A stretch of 6,978 nucleotides of DNA from Kiritimatiellales bacterium (lineage in GTDB: Bacteria > Verrucomicrobiota > Kiritimatiellia > Kiritimatiellales > Pontiellaceae): contig JAIPIO010000209.1 of NCBI GenBank assembly GCA_021734595.1, positions 1 to 6,978 on the forward strand. The letters run 5' to 3'. Each line of letters starts with the position of its first letter. Position 1 is the stretch's first letter. The notes under the pieces are model-generated. The model ran no database searches. It saw only the letters and a program-made list of their open reading frames with translations, and was not told the DNA's origin. Positions 1-6,280 of the stretch are shown here, in pieces. The translations under genes were made by a program, and so were the position numbers.

Positions 1-344
1 ATCAAGCCCAGTGTCAGCAGGGCTGCGTTGGACATATGCTCCCGTCCCCAGGGCGGGTCGAATGTCAGTTCAATTTCCACATCCTTCACGCCGTCCGTCA
101 TCTTGACGGCGCGATAGATATCAACCGGAATGCGTTCGGCTTCGGGACAGTTGGGCGCCGTGAGTGTCATGCGTATATGCACCGTTTCGTTTTCGTCCAT
201 CTCCAGCTCGTAAATCAGGCCCAGGTCGTAGACGTTGACCGGTATTTCAGGATCAAAGATCATCCGCAGCGAGCGGACCACCTTGTGAAACAGTTCCTGA
301 TCTGCGTCCTGAAGGTGTTGGCGGTTTTCGTTTGTTCCTGGCAT
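1..344 (-). CDS. sufT: SufT-like DUF59/MIP18 family Fe-S assembly protein (3' end off window)
   Basis: The reading frame opens at an ATG at 344 and runs off the left edge after about 114 codons. Family features are clear: DPEIPVNVYDLGLIYEL at about residues 33-49, MTLTAPNCPEAERIP with the single conserved cysteine of the family's T-x-P-x-C motif, and FDPPWGREHMSNAALLTLGL near the edge. The last block is typical of SUF-linked DUF59 proteins (YitW/SufT type), which act in the cytoplasm in Fe-S cluster maturation or transfer rather than as scaffold. The ATG follows the sufU stop by 8 bases. A GAGG at 351-354 overlaps that stop and sits 6 bases before the start, so it is the last gene seen of the operon. 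The remaining C-terminus is probably short, since the FDPPW block lies near the end in relatives. Family is secure; the symbol is an inference from context. Confidence 0.9.
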   Translation of the reverse strand, partial: MPGTNENRQHLQDADQELFHKVVRSLRMIFDPEIPVNVYDLGLIYELEMDENETVHIRMTLTAPNCPEAERIPVDIYRAVKMTDGVKDVEIELTFDPPWGREHMSNAALLTLGL

Positions 345-352
345 GGGAAACC

Positions 353-802
353 TCATTCGGTGGATATGCTGTCCTGCCGATGTTTCAGGGCGGCGAGGAA
401 CGTGTGCCACGCCAAGGTCGCGCATTTCACGCGGACGGGATATTCCTTCACCCCCGCCAAAACTTCCAGTTTTCCCAGGGGCACATCCTCCGGATGCGGT
501 TCATCTTCGGTCAGGCAATGATGAAAGCTCTCGAAAAGCGCTGTGGCCTCCTGTTCGGTTTTCCTTTTGAGCGCCAGCGTCATCATGGATGCCGAGGCGG
601 TGCATATCGCACAGCCCATCCCGTCGAAGGAGACATCCTCCACGATGCCATCGCGTATTTTCAAGTAGATGTCGATCTGATCGCCGCACAGCGGATTGTT
701 CCCGTGTGCGAATCCGTCCGGCTTTTCCATCTTCCGGAAATTCCGTGGATTGCGGTTATGATCCAGGATGACTTCCTGATAAAGGTCTCGCAGATTTTCC
801 AT
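353..802 (-). CDS. sufU: SufU, zinc-dependent sulphur-transfer protein
   Basis: A 149-residue IscU/NifU-fold protein of the SufU subgroup. It accepts persulphide sulphur from SufS and passes it to the SufBCD scaffold. Visible ligands are C39 and D41 (NPLCGD), C64 (GMGCAIC) and C127 (VKCATLAW), matching the Cys-Asp-Cys-Cys zinc site of SufU. The 63-residue gap between C64 and C127 includes the extra loop that separates SufU from scaffold-type IscU, and the SASMM segment after C64 is also typical. Extra cysteines are present at 67 and 96. The ATG shares its A with the TAA stop of sufS (TAATG), so translation is probably coupled; only a weak AGGA is seen upstream. The operon has no sufE, consistent with SufU being the sulphur relay. 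Confidence 0.95.
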   Translation of the reverse strand: MENLRDLYQEVILDHNRNPRNFRKMEKPDGFAHGNNPLCGDQIDIYLKIRDGIVEDVSFDGMGCAICTASASMMTLALKRKTEQEATALFESFHHCLTEDEPHPEDVPLGKLEVLAGVKEYPVRVKCATLAWHTFLAALKHRQDSISTE

Positions 803-2034
803 TATTCAAACATTCCTATTACTTTCCTGATCCCTTCAACCAGCGCGTCCACCTCGTTGCGGGTGTTGTACAGTGCAAACGAGGCGCGCGCCGTGGCGGG
901 CACGCCGTAGCGCTCCATCACCGGCTGCGCGCAGTGGTGTCCGGTCCGGATGGCGATTCCCTGCGAATCGAGAATGGTTCCGATATCGTGCGGATGCACC
1001 CGGTCCAACACAAACGAAATCAATCCCGCCTTGTTTGCCGCCTCCCCGACAATCCGCAACCCCTTAATTTCCTTCAGCCGTTCCGTTGCATAGCGCAGCA
1101 GTTCGTGTTCGTGGGCGGCAATCGCGTCCAGCCCAATGGACTGTACATATTCAATCGCCGCGCCCAAACCGACGGCCCCGGCAATATTCGGTGTTCCGGC
1201 TTCGAATTTATACGGCAGGTTGTTGTAGGTCGTCCCCTTGAAGCTAACCGACAGAATCATGTCGCCCCCGCCCTGGTAAGGCGGCATGGCATTCAGCAGC
1301 GCCTCCTTGCCGTAGAGCACGCCAATACCGGTCGGCCCATATATCTTATGGCCGGAAAAAACGTAGAAGTCGCAATCCAGTGCCTGGACGTCGACGGGCA
1401 GGTGCGGAACGGCCTGCGCCCCGTCCAGCAAAACCGGGACGCCTTGCTCGTGCGCCAGTTCAACAATCCGCTCCACCGGGTTCACGGTTCCCAGTGCATT
1501 CGAGACATGGACCACCGAAACCAGCCGCGTCCGTTCGTTGAGCAGCTGTTCAAACGCATCCATTTCCAGTTCGCCGGAATCGTTGATCGGCACTACCTTC
1601 AGCACCGCGCCGGTCTGCTCGCAGACCATTTGCCATGGAACAATATTGGAATGGTGCTCCATGTGCGTGATCAGAATTTCATCACCGGCCTTCAGCCGCG
1701 GCCGCGCATAACTCTGCGCAACCAGGTTGATCGATGCCGTGGCGCCACTGGTGAAAACAACTTCATGGGAACATGCCGCGTTCAGCAGTCCCCGCGCCGC
1801 CAGCCGGCCGGTTTCATAAGCCAGCGTGGCTTCCTGGCTGAGCAGGTGCACACCGCGGTGGATGTTGGAATAGGAGTGCTCATAGAAATGCCCAACCGCA
1901 TCGATCACCTGCCGCGGGTGCTGGCTCGATGCCGCATTGTCGAGGTAGACCAGCGGTTGGCCGTGAACCGATCTTCCAAGGATTGGAAAATCAAGCCGCC
2001 GCGCAGTCACATCATATGGTGCCGCACCACTCAC
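802..2034 (-). CDS. sufS: SufS, group II cysteine desulphurase
   Basis: A PLP-dependent enzyme that converts L-cysteine to alanine and leaves a persulphide on its active cysteine for SufU. With the start chosen here it has 410 residues, normal for the family. Visible features are DFPIL (15-19) and LVYLDNAASSQ near the N-terminus, HMEHHSNIVPW, the PLP lysine K230 in FSGHKIYGPTG, and the catalytic C368 in RTGHHCAQP. The K-to-C distance of 138 equals that of E. coli SufS (K226/C364). The start is a GTG at 2034 that overlaps the sufD stop as GTGA, with GGAGG at 2042-2046 and a 7-base spacer. The frame stays open further up to 2100, but that extension (MCGGQGLCGG...) is the sufD 3' end in another frame and not SufS-like. 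One TTCCAA-N3-TTGGAA palindrome lies in codons 16-20. Confidence 0.96.
   Translation of the reverse strand: MSGAAPYDVTARRLDFPILGRSVHGQPLVYLDNAASSQHPRQVIDAVGHFYEHSYSNIHRGVHLLSQEATLAYETGRLAARGLLNAACSHEVVFTSGATASINLVAQSYARPRLKAGDEILITHMEHHSNIVPWQMVCEQTGAVLKVVPINDSGELEMDAFEQLLNERTRLVSVVHVSNALGTVNPVERIVELAHEQGVPVLLDGAQAVPHLPVDVQALDCDFYVFSGHKIYGPTGIGVLYGKEALLNAMPPYQGGGDMILSVSFKGTTYNNLPYKFEAGTPNIAGAVGLGAAIEYVQSIGLDAIAAHEHELLRYATERLKEIKGLRIVGEAANKAGLISFVLDRVHPHDIGTILDSQGIAIRTGHHCAQPVMERYGVPATARASFALYNTRNEVDALVEGIRKVIGMFE
1974..1988. repeat. Palindrome TTCCAAGGATTGGAA, copy in sufS
   Basis: A perfect 6-bp inverted repeat with a 3-base spacer (GGA on the plus strand). It lies across sufS codons 16-20, overlapping the conserved DFPIL segment, with its first base (minus strand) at codon position 2. 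The identical 15-mer occurs in the opposite orientation at 3090-3104. Confidence 0.8.
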
Positions 2035-3320
2035 GCTTCGGCCTCCGATTGCAGCCACGCCAGCATCAGCTCCTCCACATAGTCCTTGACCGCCGCACAC
2101 GGCATGGCATCGAGCACTTCGTTGGCGAAGGCATAGGTCAGCAGGGACCGCGCGCGCCCCCGGCTGATGCCGCGCGTTTGCAGATAAAACAGGGACTCGT
2201 CGGACAGCTCACCGATGGTGGCGCCGTGGGTGCATTTTACATCGTCTGCATAGATTTCCAGCTGCGGCAGCGAGTTCACTTTGGCCCCTCTGCTGAGCAG
2301 CAGATTCTTGTTCGACTGCACCGCATCGGTTTTCTGTGCATCCGGACGGACCATAATGCGGCCGCAGAACACCGCATGCGCCTTTTTGTTCAAGATGCCT
2401 TTATAAAGCTCATGACTGTTGCAGTTGGGCTTTTCATGGTCAATGAACGTGTGCGTGTCGAAATGCTGCCCGTCCGTCAGCAGGTAGAGTCCGTTGCAGA
2501 CCGACTCCACAGCCTCTCCGCCCAGGTTGCAGCGGATGTCATCCCGGCCCAGCACGGAACCGAACGTCACCGCATGGTTGGTGAACCGACTGCCCGCCTG
2601 CTGGGAAACTTCCAAGGTTTGGAAATGATAGGCCCGTCCGCTTTCCTGCTGTATTTTATAGTGATCCAGCTGCGCGCCCTGATCAGCAAACACCTCGGTA
2701 ACGGCATTCGTCCAGTAAGCAATCCCGGCCGCGCCGATATAATGTTCAACCACGGTGGCCCGGCTGTTTTTCCCACCCACAATCAGGTTTCTCGTATGAA
2801 CGGCAAACGGCTCGTCGCCGTCGCCTGCCATGAAAAGAAGGTGTATCGGCGCATCCAGCACAACACCTTCAGCCAGCTCGATGTAGGCACCGTCCGCAAA
2901 CAAAGCCGTATTGGCCGCCACAAAAGCATTCGATCCAGCGTCGGCCAATTCCCCCAGCCTGCCCTGGAGACGGACGGGGTCTTCGGACAGAACCGCAGTC
3001 AGCGACTGGATGGTCGCTCCGTCGGGCAGTGCCTCAAGATGGGAGTGTTCCGCCGAAAAAATTCCGTTCACGAATGCAATCCGCACGGTTTCCAATCCTT
3101 GGAAATCCCGCACGTCGGTTTTCCAACCATTGGAAGCCGCTTCGAAACGCTGCTCAGCCAGCGGCGTTACGTTGGTGAACCGCCACAGTTCCTCCTTGCT
3201 GGTCGGGAAACCCAGCCGCTCAAAATCGGCGATGGCGGCATCCCGCATGGCCTTCAGCCACGCCGGTTCGTCCGCAACGGCGCGGTTTCTGTAGCGTTCG
3301 ATTATTGAATCCAGACTCAT
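2031..3320 (-). CDS. sufD: SufD, Fe-S scaffold subunit
   Basis: A 429-residue SufB/SufD-family protein that pairs with SufB and SufC in the SufBC2D scaffold. The N-terminal helical part (1-50, with GFPTSKEELWRFTN) is followed by the beta-helix core. The C-terminal family block reads NKNLLLSRGAKVNSLPQLEI and KCTHGATIGELSDESLFYLQTRG, with C363 and H365; the latter corresponds to the functional histidine of E. coli SufD (H360). The final helical region includes the ARSLLTYAFANEVLD segment. The ATG shares its A with the sufC TAA stop, and GAGGGG at 3326-3331 lies 5 bases upstream. Three perfect TTCCAA-N3-TTGGAA palindromes lie inside the gene, encoding SNGWK (63-67), FQGLE (73-77) and FQTLE (233-237) in two codon phases. 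They fall in parts of SufD that are usually variable. Confidence 0.95.
   Translation of the reverse strand: MSLDSIIERYRNRAVADEPAWLKAMRDAAIADFERLGFPTSKEELWRFTNVTPLAEQRFEAASNGWKTDVRDFQGLETVRIAFVNGIFSAEHSHLEALPDGATIQSLTAVLSEDPVRLQGRLGELADAGSNAFVAANTALFADGAYIELAEGVVLDAPIHLLFMAGDGDEPFAVHTRNLIVGGKNSRATVVEHYIGAAGIAYWTNAVTEVFADQGAQLDHYKIQQESGRAYHFQTLEVSQQAGSRFTNHAVTFGSVLGRDDIRCNLGGEAVESVCNGLYLLTDGQHFDTHTFIDHEKPNCNSHELYKGILNKKAHAVFCGRIMVRPDAQKTDAVQSNKNLLLSRGAKVNSLPQLEIYADDVKCTHGATIGELSDESLFYLQTRGISRGRARSLLTYAFANEVLDAMPCAAVKDYVEELMLAWLQSEAEA
2042..2046 (-). promoter_or_regulatory. Ribosome binding site deciding the GTG start of sufS
   Basis: GGAGG inside the sufD 3' end, 7 bases before the GTG at 2034. 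It fixes the sufS start within the GTGA overlap with the sufD stop and rules against a start further upstream. Confidence 0.75.
2610..2624. repeat. Palindrome TTCCAAGGTTTGGAA, copy in sufD
   Basis: A perfect TTCCAA/TTGGAA inverted repeat with a GGT spacer. It encodes sufD residues FQTLE (233-237), in register with codons. Confidence 0.8.
3090..3104. repeat. Palindrome TTCCAATCCTTGGAA, copy in sufD
   Basis: A perfect TTCCAA/TTGGAA inverted repeat with a TCC spacer. It encodes sufD residues FQGLE (73-77), in register with codons, and is the exact reverse complement of the sufS copy. Confidence 0.8.
3121..3135. repeat. Palindrome TTCCAACCATTGGAA, copy in sufD
   Basis: A perfect TTCCAA/TTGGAA inverted repeat with a CCA spacer. 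It covers sufD SNGWK (63-67) out of register, starting on the third base of codon 62. It lies exactly 31 bp from the neighbouring copy. Confidence 0.8.
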
Positions 3321-4078
3321 TACAGCCCCTCTTCACCGTTCCATGAGGCATAGCCTTCGTCTTCGAGTTCCAGCGCCAGTTCCTTGCCACCGGATTTGAC
3401 GATCCGCCCGTGCACCATCACGTGGACATGGTCGGGGATGATGTAATCCAGCAGGCGCTGGTAATGGGTGATCACCAGAAACCCGCGATCCGGACTGCGT
3501 AGCGCATTCACGCCGTCCGCCACAATCTTCAAGGCGTCGATGTCGAGGCCGGAATCGGTTTCGTCGAGAATGCCGAGCGTCGGTTCAAGCATGGCCATCT
3601 GGAAAATCTCGTTGCGCTTTTTTTCGCCGCCGGAAAAGCCCGAGTTGACTGCGCGCGCCAAAAGCTCGTCGCGGATTTTCATCACCGACTTCTTCGCTTC
3701 AACCAATTCGATAAAATCCATCGCATCGAGTGGTTCTTCGCCCCGGTATTCGCGCACGGCGTTTACCGCCGCCTTGAGAAAATACATGTTGCTGATGCCC
3801 GGAATCTCGACCGGATACTGGAAGGCCAGAAACAGCCCCGCACAGGCACGCTCATGCGCTGCGAGTTCCTGCAGGTCTTTTCCGCCGAACAGGATTTCAC
3901 CCCGGGTTACCTTGTAGGCCTCGTGGCCCGCCAGCACATTTGAAAGCGTGCTCTTGCCGGAGCCGTTCGGCCCCATGACGGCATGCACTTCGCCGGGATC
4001 GATCGTCAGGTTGATCCCTTTCAGGATCGGGATTCCCTCAACGCCTGCATGTAGGTCCTTTATCTCCAATAATGCCAT
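3320..4078 (-). CDS. sufC: SufC, Fe-S assembly ABC-type ATPase
   Basis: A 252-residue cytoplasmic ABC ATPase that powers shape change in the SufBCD scaffold; it is not a transporter. Visible motifs are Walker A GPNGSGKST (36-44, K42), Q-loop Q87, the SufC-type signature FSGGEKKRNE (148-157), Walker B ending at D172 with catalytic E173 and the SufC-typical ETDSGLDID (173-181), and H-loop H205. The ATG at 4078 is preferred over an in-frame GTG at 4084: GGAAGG at 4086-4091 is 7 bases from the ATG but only 1 base from the GTG, and MALLEIKDLHAG is the normal family start. It begins 29 bases after the sufB stop and overlaps sufD by one base. Confidence 0.97.
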   Translation of the reverse strand: MALLEIKDLHAGVEGIPILKGINLTIDPGEVHAVMGPNGSGKSTLSNVLAGHEAYKVTRGEILFGGKDLQELAAHERACAGLFLAFQYPVEIPGISNMYFLKAAVNAVREYRGEEPLDAMDFIELVEAKKSVMKIRDELLARAVNSGFSGGEKKRNEIFQMAMLEPTLGILDETDSGLDIDALKIVADGVNALRSPDRGFLVITHYQRLLDYIIPDHVHVMVHGRIVKSGGKELALELEDEGYASWNGEEGL

Positions 4079-4107
4079 AATCACACCTTCCAGATTCCTT
4101 TAGCAAA

Positions 4108-5562
4108 CTATCCAACACTGCCTTCCAGGCTGATGCCCAGCAGCTTCTGGGCTTCCACGGCGAACTCCATCGGCAACTCGCGGAAAACCTCCTTGCAAAA
4201 ACCGTTCACGATAAGGTTAACGGCCTCCTCGGTTTCGAGGCCGCGCTGATTGCAGTAAAAAATCTGATCCTCGCCGATCTTGGTGGTGGTGGCTTCGTGT
4301 TCCACCTGTGCCGTCGGGTTGCCGACATCGATATACGGGAAGGTATGCGCACCGCAGCTTCCTCCCATCAGCATGGAATCGCACTGCGAAAAATTCCGTG
4401 CGTTCTCGGCCGTCTCCAGCACCTTGACCATCCCGCGGTAGCTGTTCTGCGACCGTCCGGCGGAGATTCCCTTGCTTACAATCGTGCTGCTGGTGTTCTT
4501 CCCGATGTGGATCATTTTTGATCCGGTATCCGCCTGCTGCATGTGGTTGGTGACCGCCACGGAATAGAATTCACCCACGGAGTAGTCGCCCTTCAGAATA
4601 CAACTCGGGTATTTCCAGGTAACGGCCGATCCGGTTTCCACCTGGGTCCAGGAAATCTTCGAATGGTGCCCGCGGCAGTGGCCGCGCTTGGTGACGAAAT
4701 TATAGATGCCGCCCTTCCCGTCCTTGTCGCCGGGATACCAGTTCTGCACGGTGGAATACTTGATCTGCGCGTTATCCAGCGCCACCAGTTCGACCACCGC
4801 CGCGTGTAGCTGGTTCTCATCGCGCTGCGGCGCCGTGCAACCTTCCAGATAACTCACGTAGGCGCCTTCGTCGGCAATCAGCAGCGTGCGCTCGAATTGC
4901 CCTGTGTTGGCCGCATTGATCCGGAAATAGGTTGAAAGCTCCATCGGGCAGCGCACGCCCGGCGGCACATAGCAGAAAGAACCGTCGCTGAATACCGCCG
5001 AGTTAAGGGTCGCAAAATAGTTGTCCTTATACGGCACCACGGTTCCCAGATATTGTTTCACCAAATCGGGATGGCTATGAACCGCTTCGGAAAACGAGCA
5101 GAAGATAATGCCCAGCTCTTCGAGCTTTCCTTTGAATGTGGTCGCCACCGATACGCTGTCGAATACCGCATCCACCGCCACTACCCCCGCGAGCGCTTCC
5201 TGCTCCCGCAGCGGTATCCCGAGTTTTTCATAAGTTTCCAGCAGTTCAGGGTCGACCTCGTCCAGCGTCTTCGGTCCGTCTCCCTTCTGTTTCGGGGCGG
5301 AATAGTAGCTGAGGGCCTGATAATCAATCTTCGGATAATGCACATTCGACCACGTCGGCTCCGTCATGGTAATCCAGTGCCGATAGGCTTTCAAGCGCCA
5401 CTCCGTCAGCCATTCAGGTTCCTTCTTCCGGCTCGAAATCGCCCGGACGATATCTTCGTTCAATCCCGGCGGCAGACTGTCGGATTCAATATCCGTTACA
5501 AAACCGTATTTATATTCGGTATCGTTCAGATCCTGAAAGGTTTTGTCATTATCCGTTTTCAT
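4108..5562 (-). CDS. sufB: SufB, Fe-S scaffold core subunit
   Basis: A 484-residue protein, the most conserved scaffold subunit, on which nascent clusters form in the SufBC2D complex. Landmarks are the N-terminal YKYGFVTDIESDSLPPGL, EWRLKAYRHW, the GVVAVDAVFDSVSV block, and YLEGCTAPQRDENQLHAAVVEL with C242 (equivalent to E. coli C254). The C-terminal FSQCDSMLMGGSCGAHTFPY holds C394, and VEHEATTTKI holds H422/E423; their spacing of 29 residues from C394 to E423 equals that of E. coli C405 to E434. No key residue is missing. The ATG lies 10 bases after the stop of the cysteine-rich small ORF, and the gap (ATGAAAAATC) has no purine-rich Shine-Dalgarno block, so initiation may depend on translation of that ORF. 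Confidence 0.98.
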   Translation of the reverse strand: MKTDNDKTFQDLNDTEYKYGFVTDIESDSLPPGLNEDIVRAISSRKKEPEWLTEWRLKAYRHWITMTEPTWSNVHYPKIDYQALSYYSAPKQKGDGPKTLDEVDPELLETYEKLGIPLREQEALAGVVAVDAVFDSVSVATTFKGKLEELGIIFCSFSEAVHSHPDLVKQYLGTVVPYKDNYFATLNSAVFSDGSFCYVPPGVRCPMELSTYFRINAANTGQFERTLLIADEGAYVSYLEGCTAPQRDENQLHAAVVELVALDNAQIKYSTVQNWYPGDKDGKGGIYNFVTKRGHCRGHHSKISWTQVETGSAVTWKYPSCILKGDYSVGEFYSVAVTNHMQQADTGSKMIHIGKNTSSTIVSKGISAGRSQNSYRGMVKVLETAENARNFSQCDSMLMGGSCGAHTFPYIDVGNPTAQVEHEATTTKIGEDQIFYCNQRGLETEEAVNLIVNGFCKEVFRELPMEFAVEAQKLLGISLEGSVG

Positions 5563-5572
5563 GATTTTTCAT

Positions 5573-5734
5573 TCATTGGCAGTCGCAGCTGCCAGATGAC
5601 TCCTGTCCATCATTGCAGTCGCAGGCGGAACCGTCTCCCGTTACACAGCATTCTTCAACCGGAGCGCCTTTTCTGCATTCAAACCCTTCATCACTTTCTG
5701 CAACCTTCTTATCGCTTCCACAACCGCATCCCAT
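5573..5734 (-). CDS. Small cysteine-rich protein of unknown function in the SUF operon
   Basis: A 53-codon ORF that I do not recognise. It has nine cysteines (C3, C5, C20, C29, C30, C38, C40, C50, C52), arranged as CxC at the start (MGCGCGS), one CC pair, and two C-terminal CDC units (SACDC and GSCDC). The rest is rich in Gly, Ser, Asp and Glu, with no hydrophobic segment, signal peptide or lipobox. A strong GGAGG (5741-5745) lies 6 bases before the ATG, which argues for real translation. It starts 26 bases after the regulator stop and ends 10 bases before sufB, so it is in the operon. By composition it resembles a metallothionein-like or metal-binding peptide. Two readings fit: a small protein that binds iron, clusters or persulphide for the SUF machinery, or a cysteine-rich leader peptide that tunes sufB translation. 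Both are inference. Confidence 0.75.
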   Translation of the reverse strand: MGCGCGSDKKVAESDEGFECRKGAPVEECCVTGDGSACDCNDGQESSGSCDCQ

Positions 5735-5740
5735 TTTGAA

Positions 5741-5745
5741 CCTCC
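5741..5745 (-). promoter_or_regulatory. Strong ribosome binding site of the cysteine-rich ORF
   Basis: GGAGG with a 6-base spacer to the ATG at 5734. It is among the strongest Shine-Dalgarno sites in the operon and is the main evidence that this very short frame is translated; sufB just downstream has no comparable site. Confidence 0.8.
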
Positions 5746-5760
5746 GTTGTTGCTGATTCC

Positions 5761-6156
5761 TCAGCCCTTCGCCATTTCTGCCAGCGTCAATCCGTCCAAC
5801 TCATCAAACACCGCGTTGTTCACCCGCTGCCAACTCGCGCTCACTTTGCACTCGCGCGGGCAGCCTTCCTCACTGCAGCAATCCGTAATCGCGACGGGTC
5901 CTTCCATCACCTCGATAATTTCGCGGGCGGTGATTTCAGTGGCTGCACGAGACAGTGCGTATCCGCCCCGGCTACCTTGCTGCGACACCAGCACCCCGCC
6001 CTTTGTCAAAATTTTCAGCACCTTGCTTACGGTCGGCAACGCCAGTGCGGTCGACTGCGCCAAATCCTTGGCAGTGTGAACTTCCACATCATGATGCGTC
6101 GCGATATGGGCCAGTAAAACAAATCCATAATCTGTAATTTTAGTGATTTTCAGCAT
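5761..6156 (-). CDS. Rrf2/IscR-family Fe-S-sensing transcription regulator of the SUF operon
   Basis: A 131-residue winged-helix regulator of the Rrf2 family, closest in style to the SUF-system regulators that precede sufB. Visible features are MLKITKITDYGF at the N-terminus, the helix-turn-helix with LALPTVSKVLKIL, the wing SRGGYALSR, and EIIEVMEGPVAITDC leading into the cluster-ligand region. Cysteines are at 93, 94, 99 and 103, similar to the three-cysteine cluster site of IscR (C92, C98, C104) with one extra adjacent cysteine. The likely role is to bind a Fe-S cluster and repress its own operon when clusters are plentiful. The ATG at 6156 is preferred over an in-frame TTG at 6162: AAAGG at 6163-6167 is 6 bases upstream of the ATG but adjacent to the TTG, and relatives start MLKI/MLRI. 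The stop is 26 bases from the cysteine-rich ORF. Confidence 0.93.
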   Translation of the reverse strand: MLKITKITDYGFVLLAHIATHHDVEVHTAKDLAQSTALALPTVSKVLKILTKGGVLVSQQGSRGGYALSRAATEITAREIIEVMEGPVAITDCCSEEGCPRECKVSASWQRVNNAVFDELDGLTLAEMAKG

Positions 6157-6173
6157 TTTCAACCTTTCATCTT

Positions 6174-6188
6174 AGACGGATTGTGTCT
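6174..6188. promoter_or_regulatory. Candidate autoregulatory operator (AGAC-N7-GTCT dyad)
   Basis: On the plus strand AGAC (6174-6177) and GTCT (6185-6188) form an inverted repeat with a 7-base spacer. It overlaps the possible -10 TATAAG and lies 7 bases upstream of the regulator's ribosome binding site. A homodimeric Rrf2 regulator bound here would block the promoter. The arms are only 4 bases, so it may be chance. Confidence 0.25.
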
Positions 6189-6280
6189 TATATCCCCCGT
6201 AACGTACCACACCTGCGACAGGAGGCAATCCCTTTATTGTACTTTTTTGGTTCTATTTAAGCCGAGTCCCCTGTCCGCAG

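Noticed and set aside
36..910. Plus-strand frames (36-521 and 332-910) opposite the sufT-like gene, sufU and the sufS 3' end
   Set aside because: They are shadows of clearly identified minus-strand genes with conserved Cys motifs.
1646..1870. TTGGAA half-sites at 1646-1651 and 1865-1870 in sufS
   Set aside because: They have no matching arm and fall in conserved SNI codons of SufS; single six-base matches are expected by chance.
934..2082. 382-codon open frame on the plus strand opposite sufS
   Set aside because: It lies wholly antisense to a well-supported SufS with intact catalytic residues; the product has no recognisable domain and its openness follows from the codon usage of the minus-strand gene.
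1929..3308. 459-codon open frame on the plus strand opposite sufD and the sufS start
   Set aside because: It is antisense to SufD, which shows the full family signature; the product is low-information and rich in R, H, Q and G, typical of a shadow frame.
5053..5739. 228-codon plus-strand frame opposite sufB and the small ORF
   Set aside because: It is antisense to SufB and the cysteine-rich ORF; no domain, and no reason to prefer it.
6212..6222. CCTGCGACAGG inverted repeat upstream of the regulator, considered as a mazG terminator or operator
   Set aside because: It has only a 4-bp stem and a 3-base loop with no following U tract on either strand; too weak to call.
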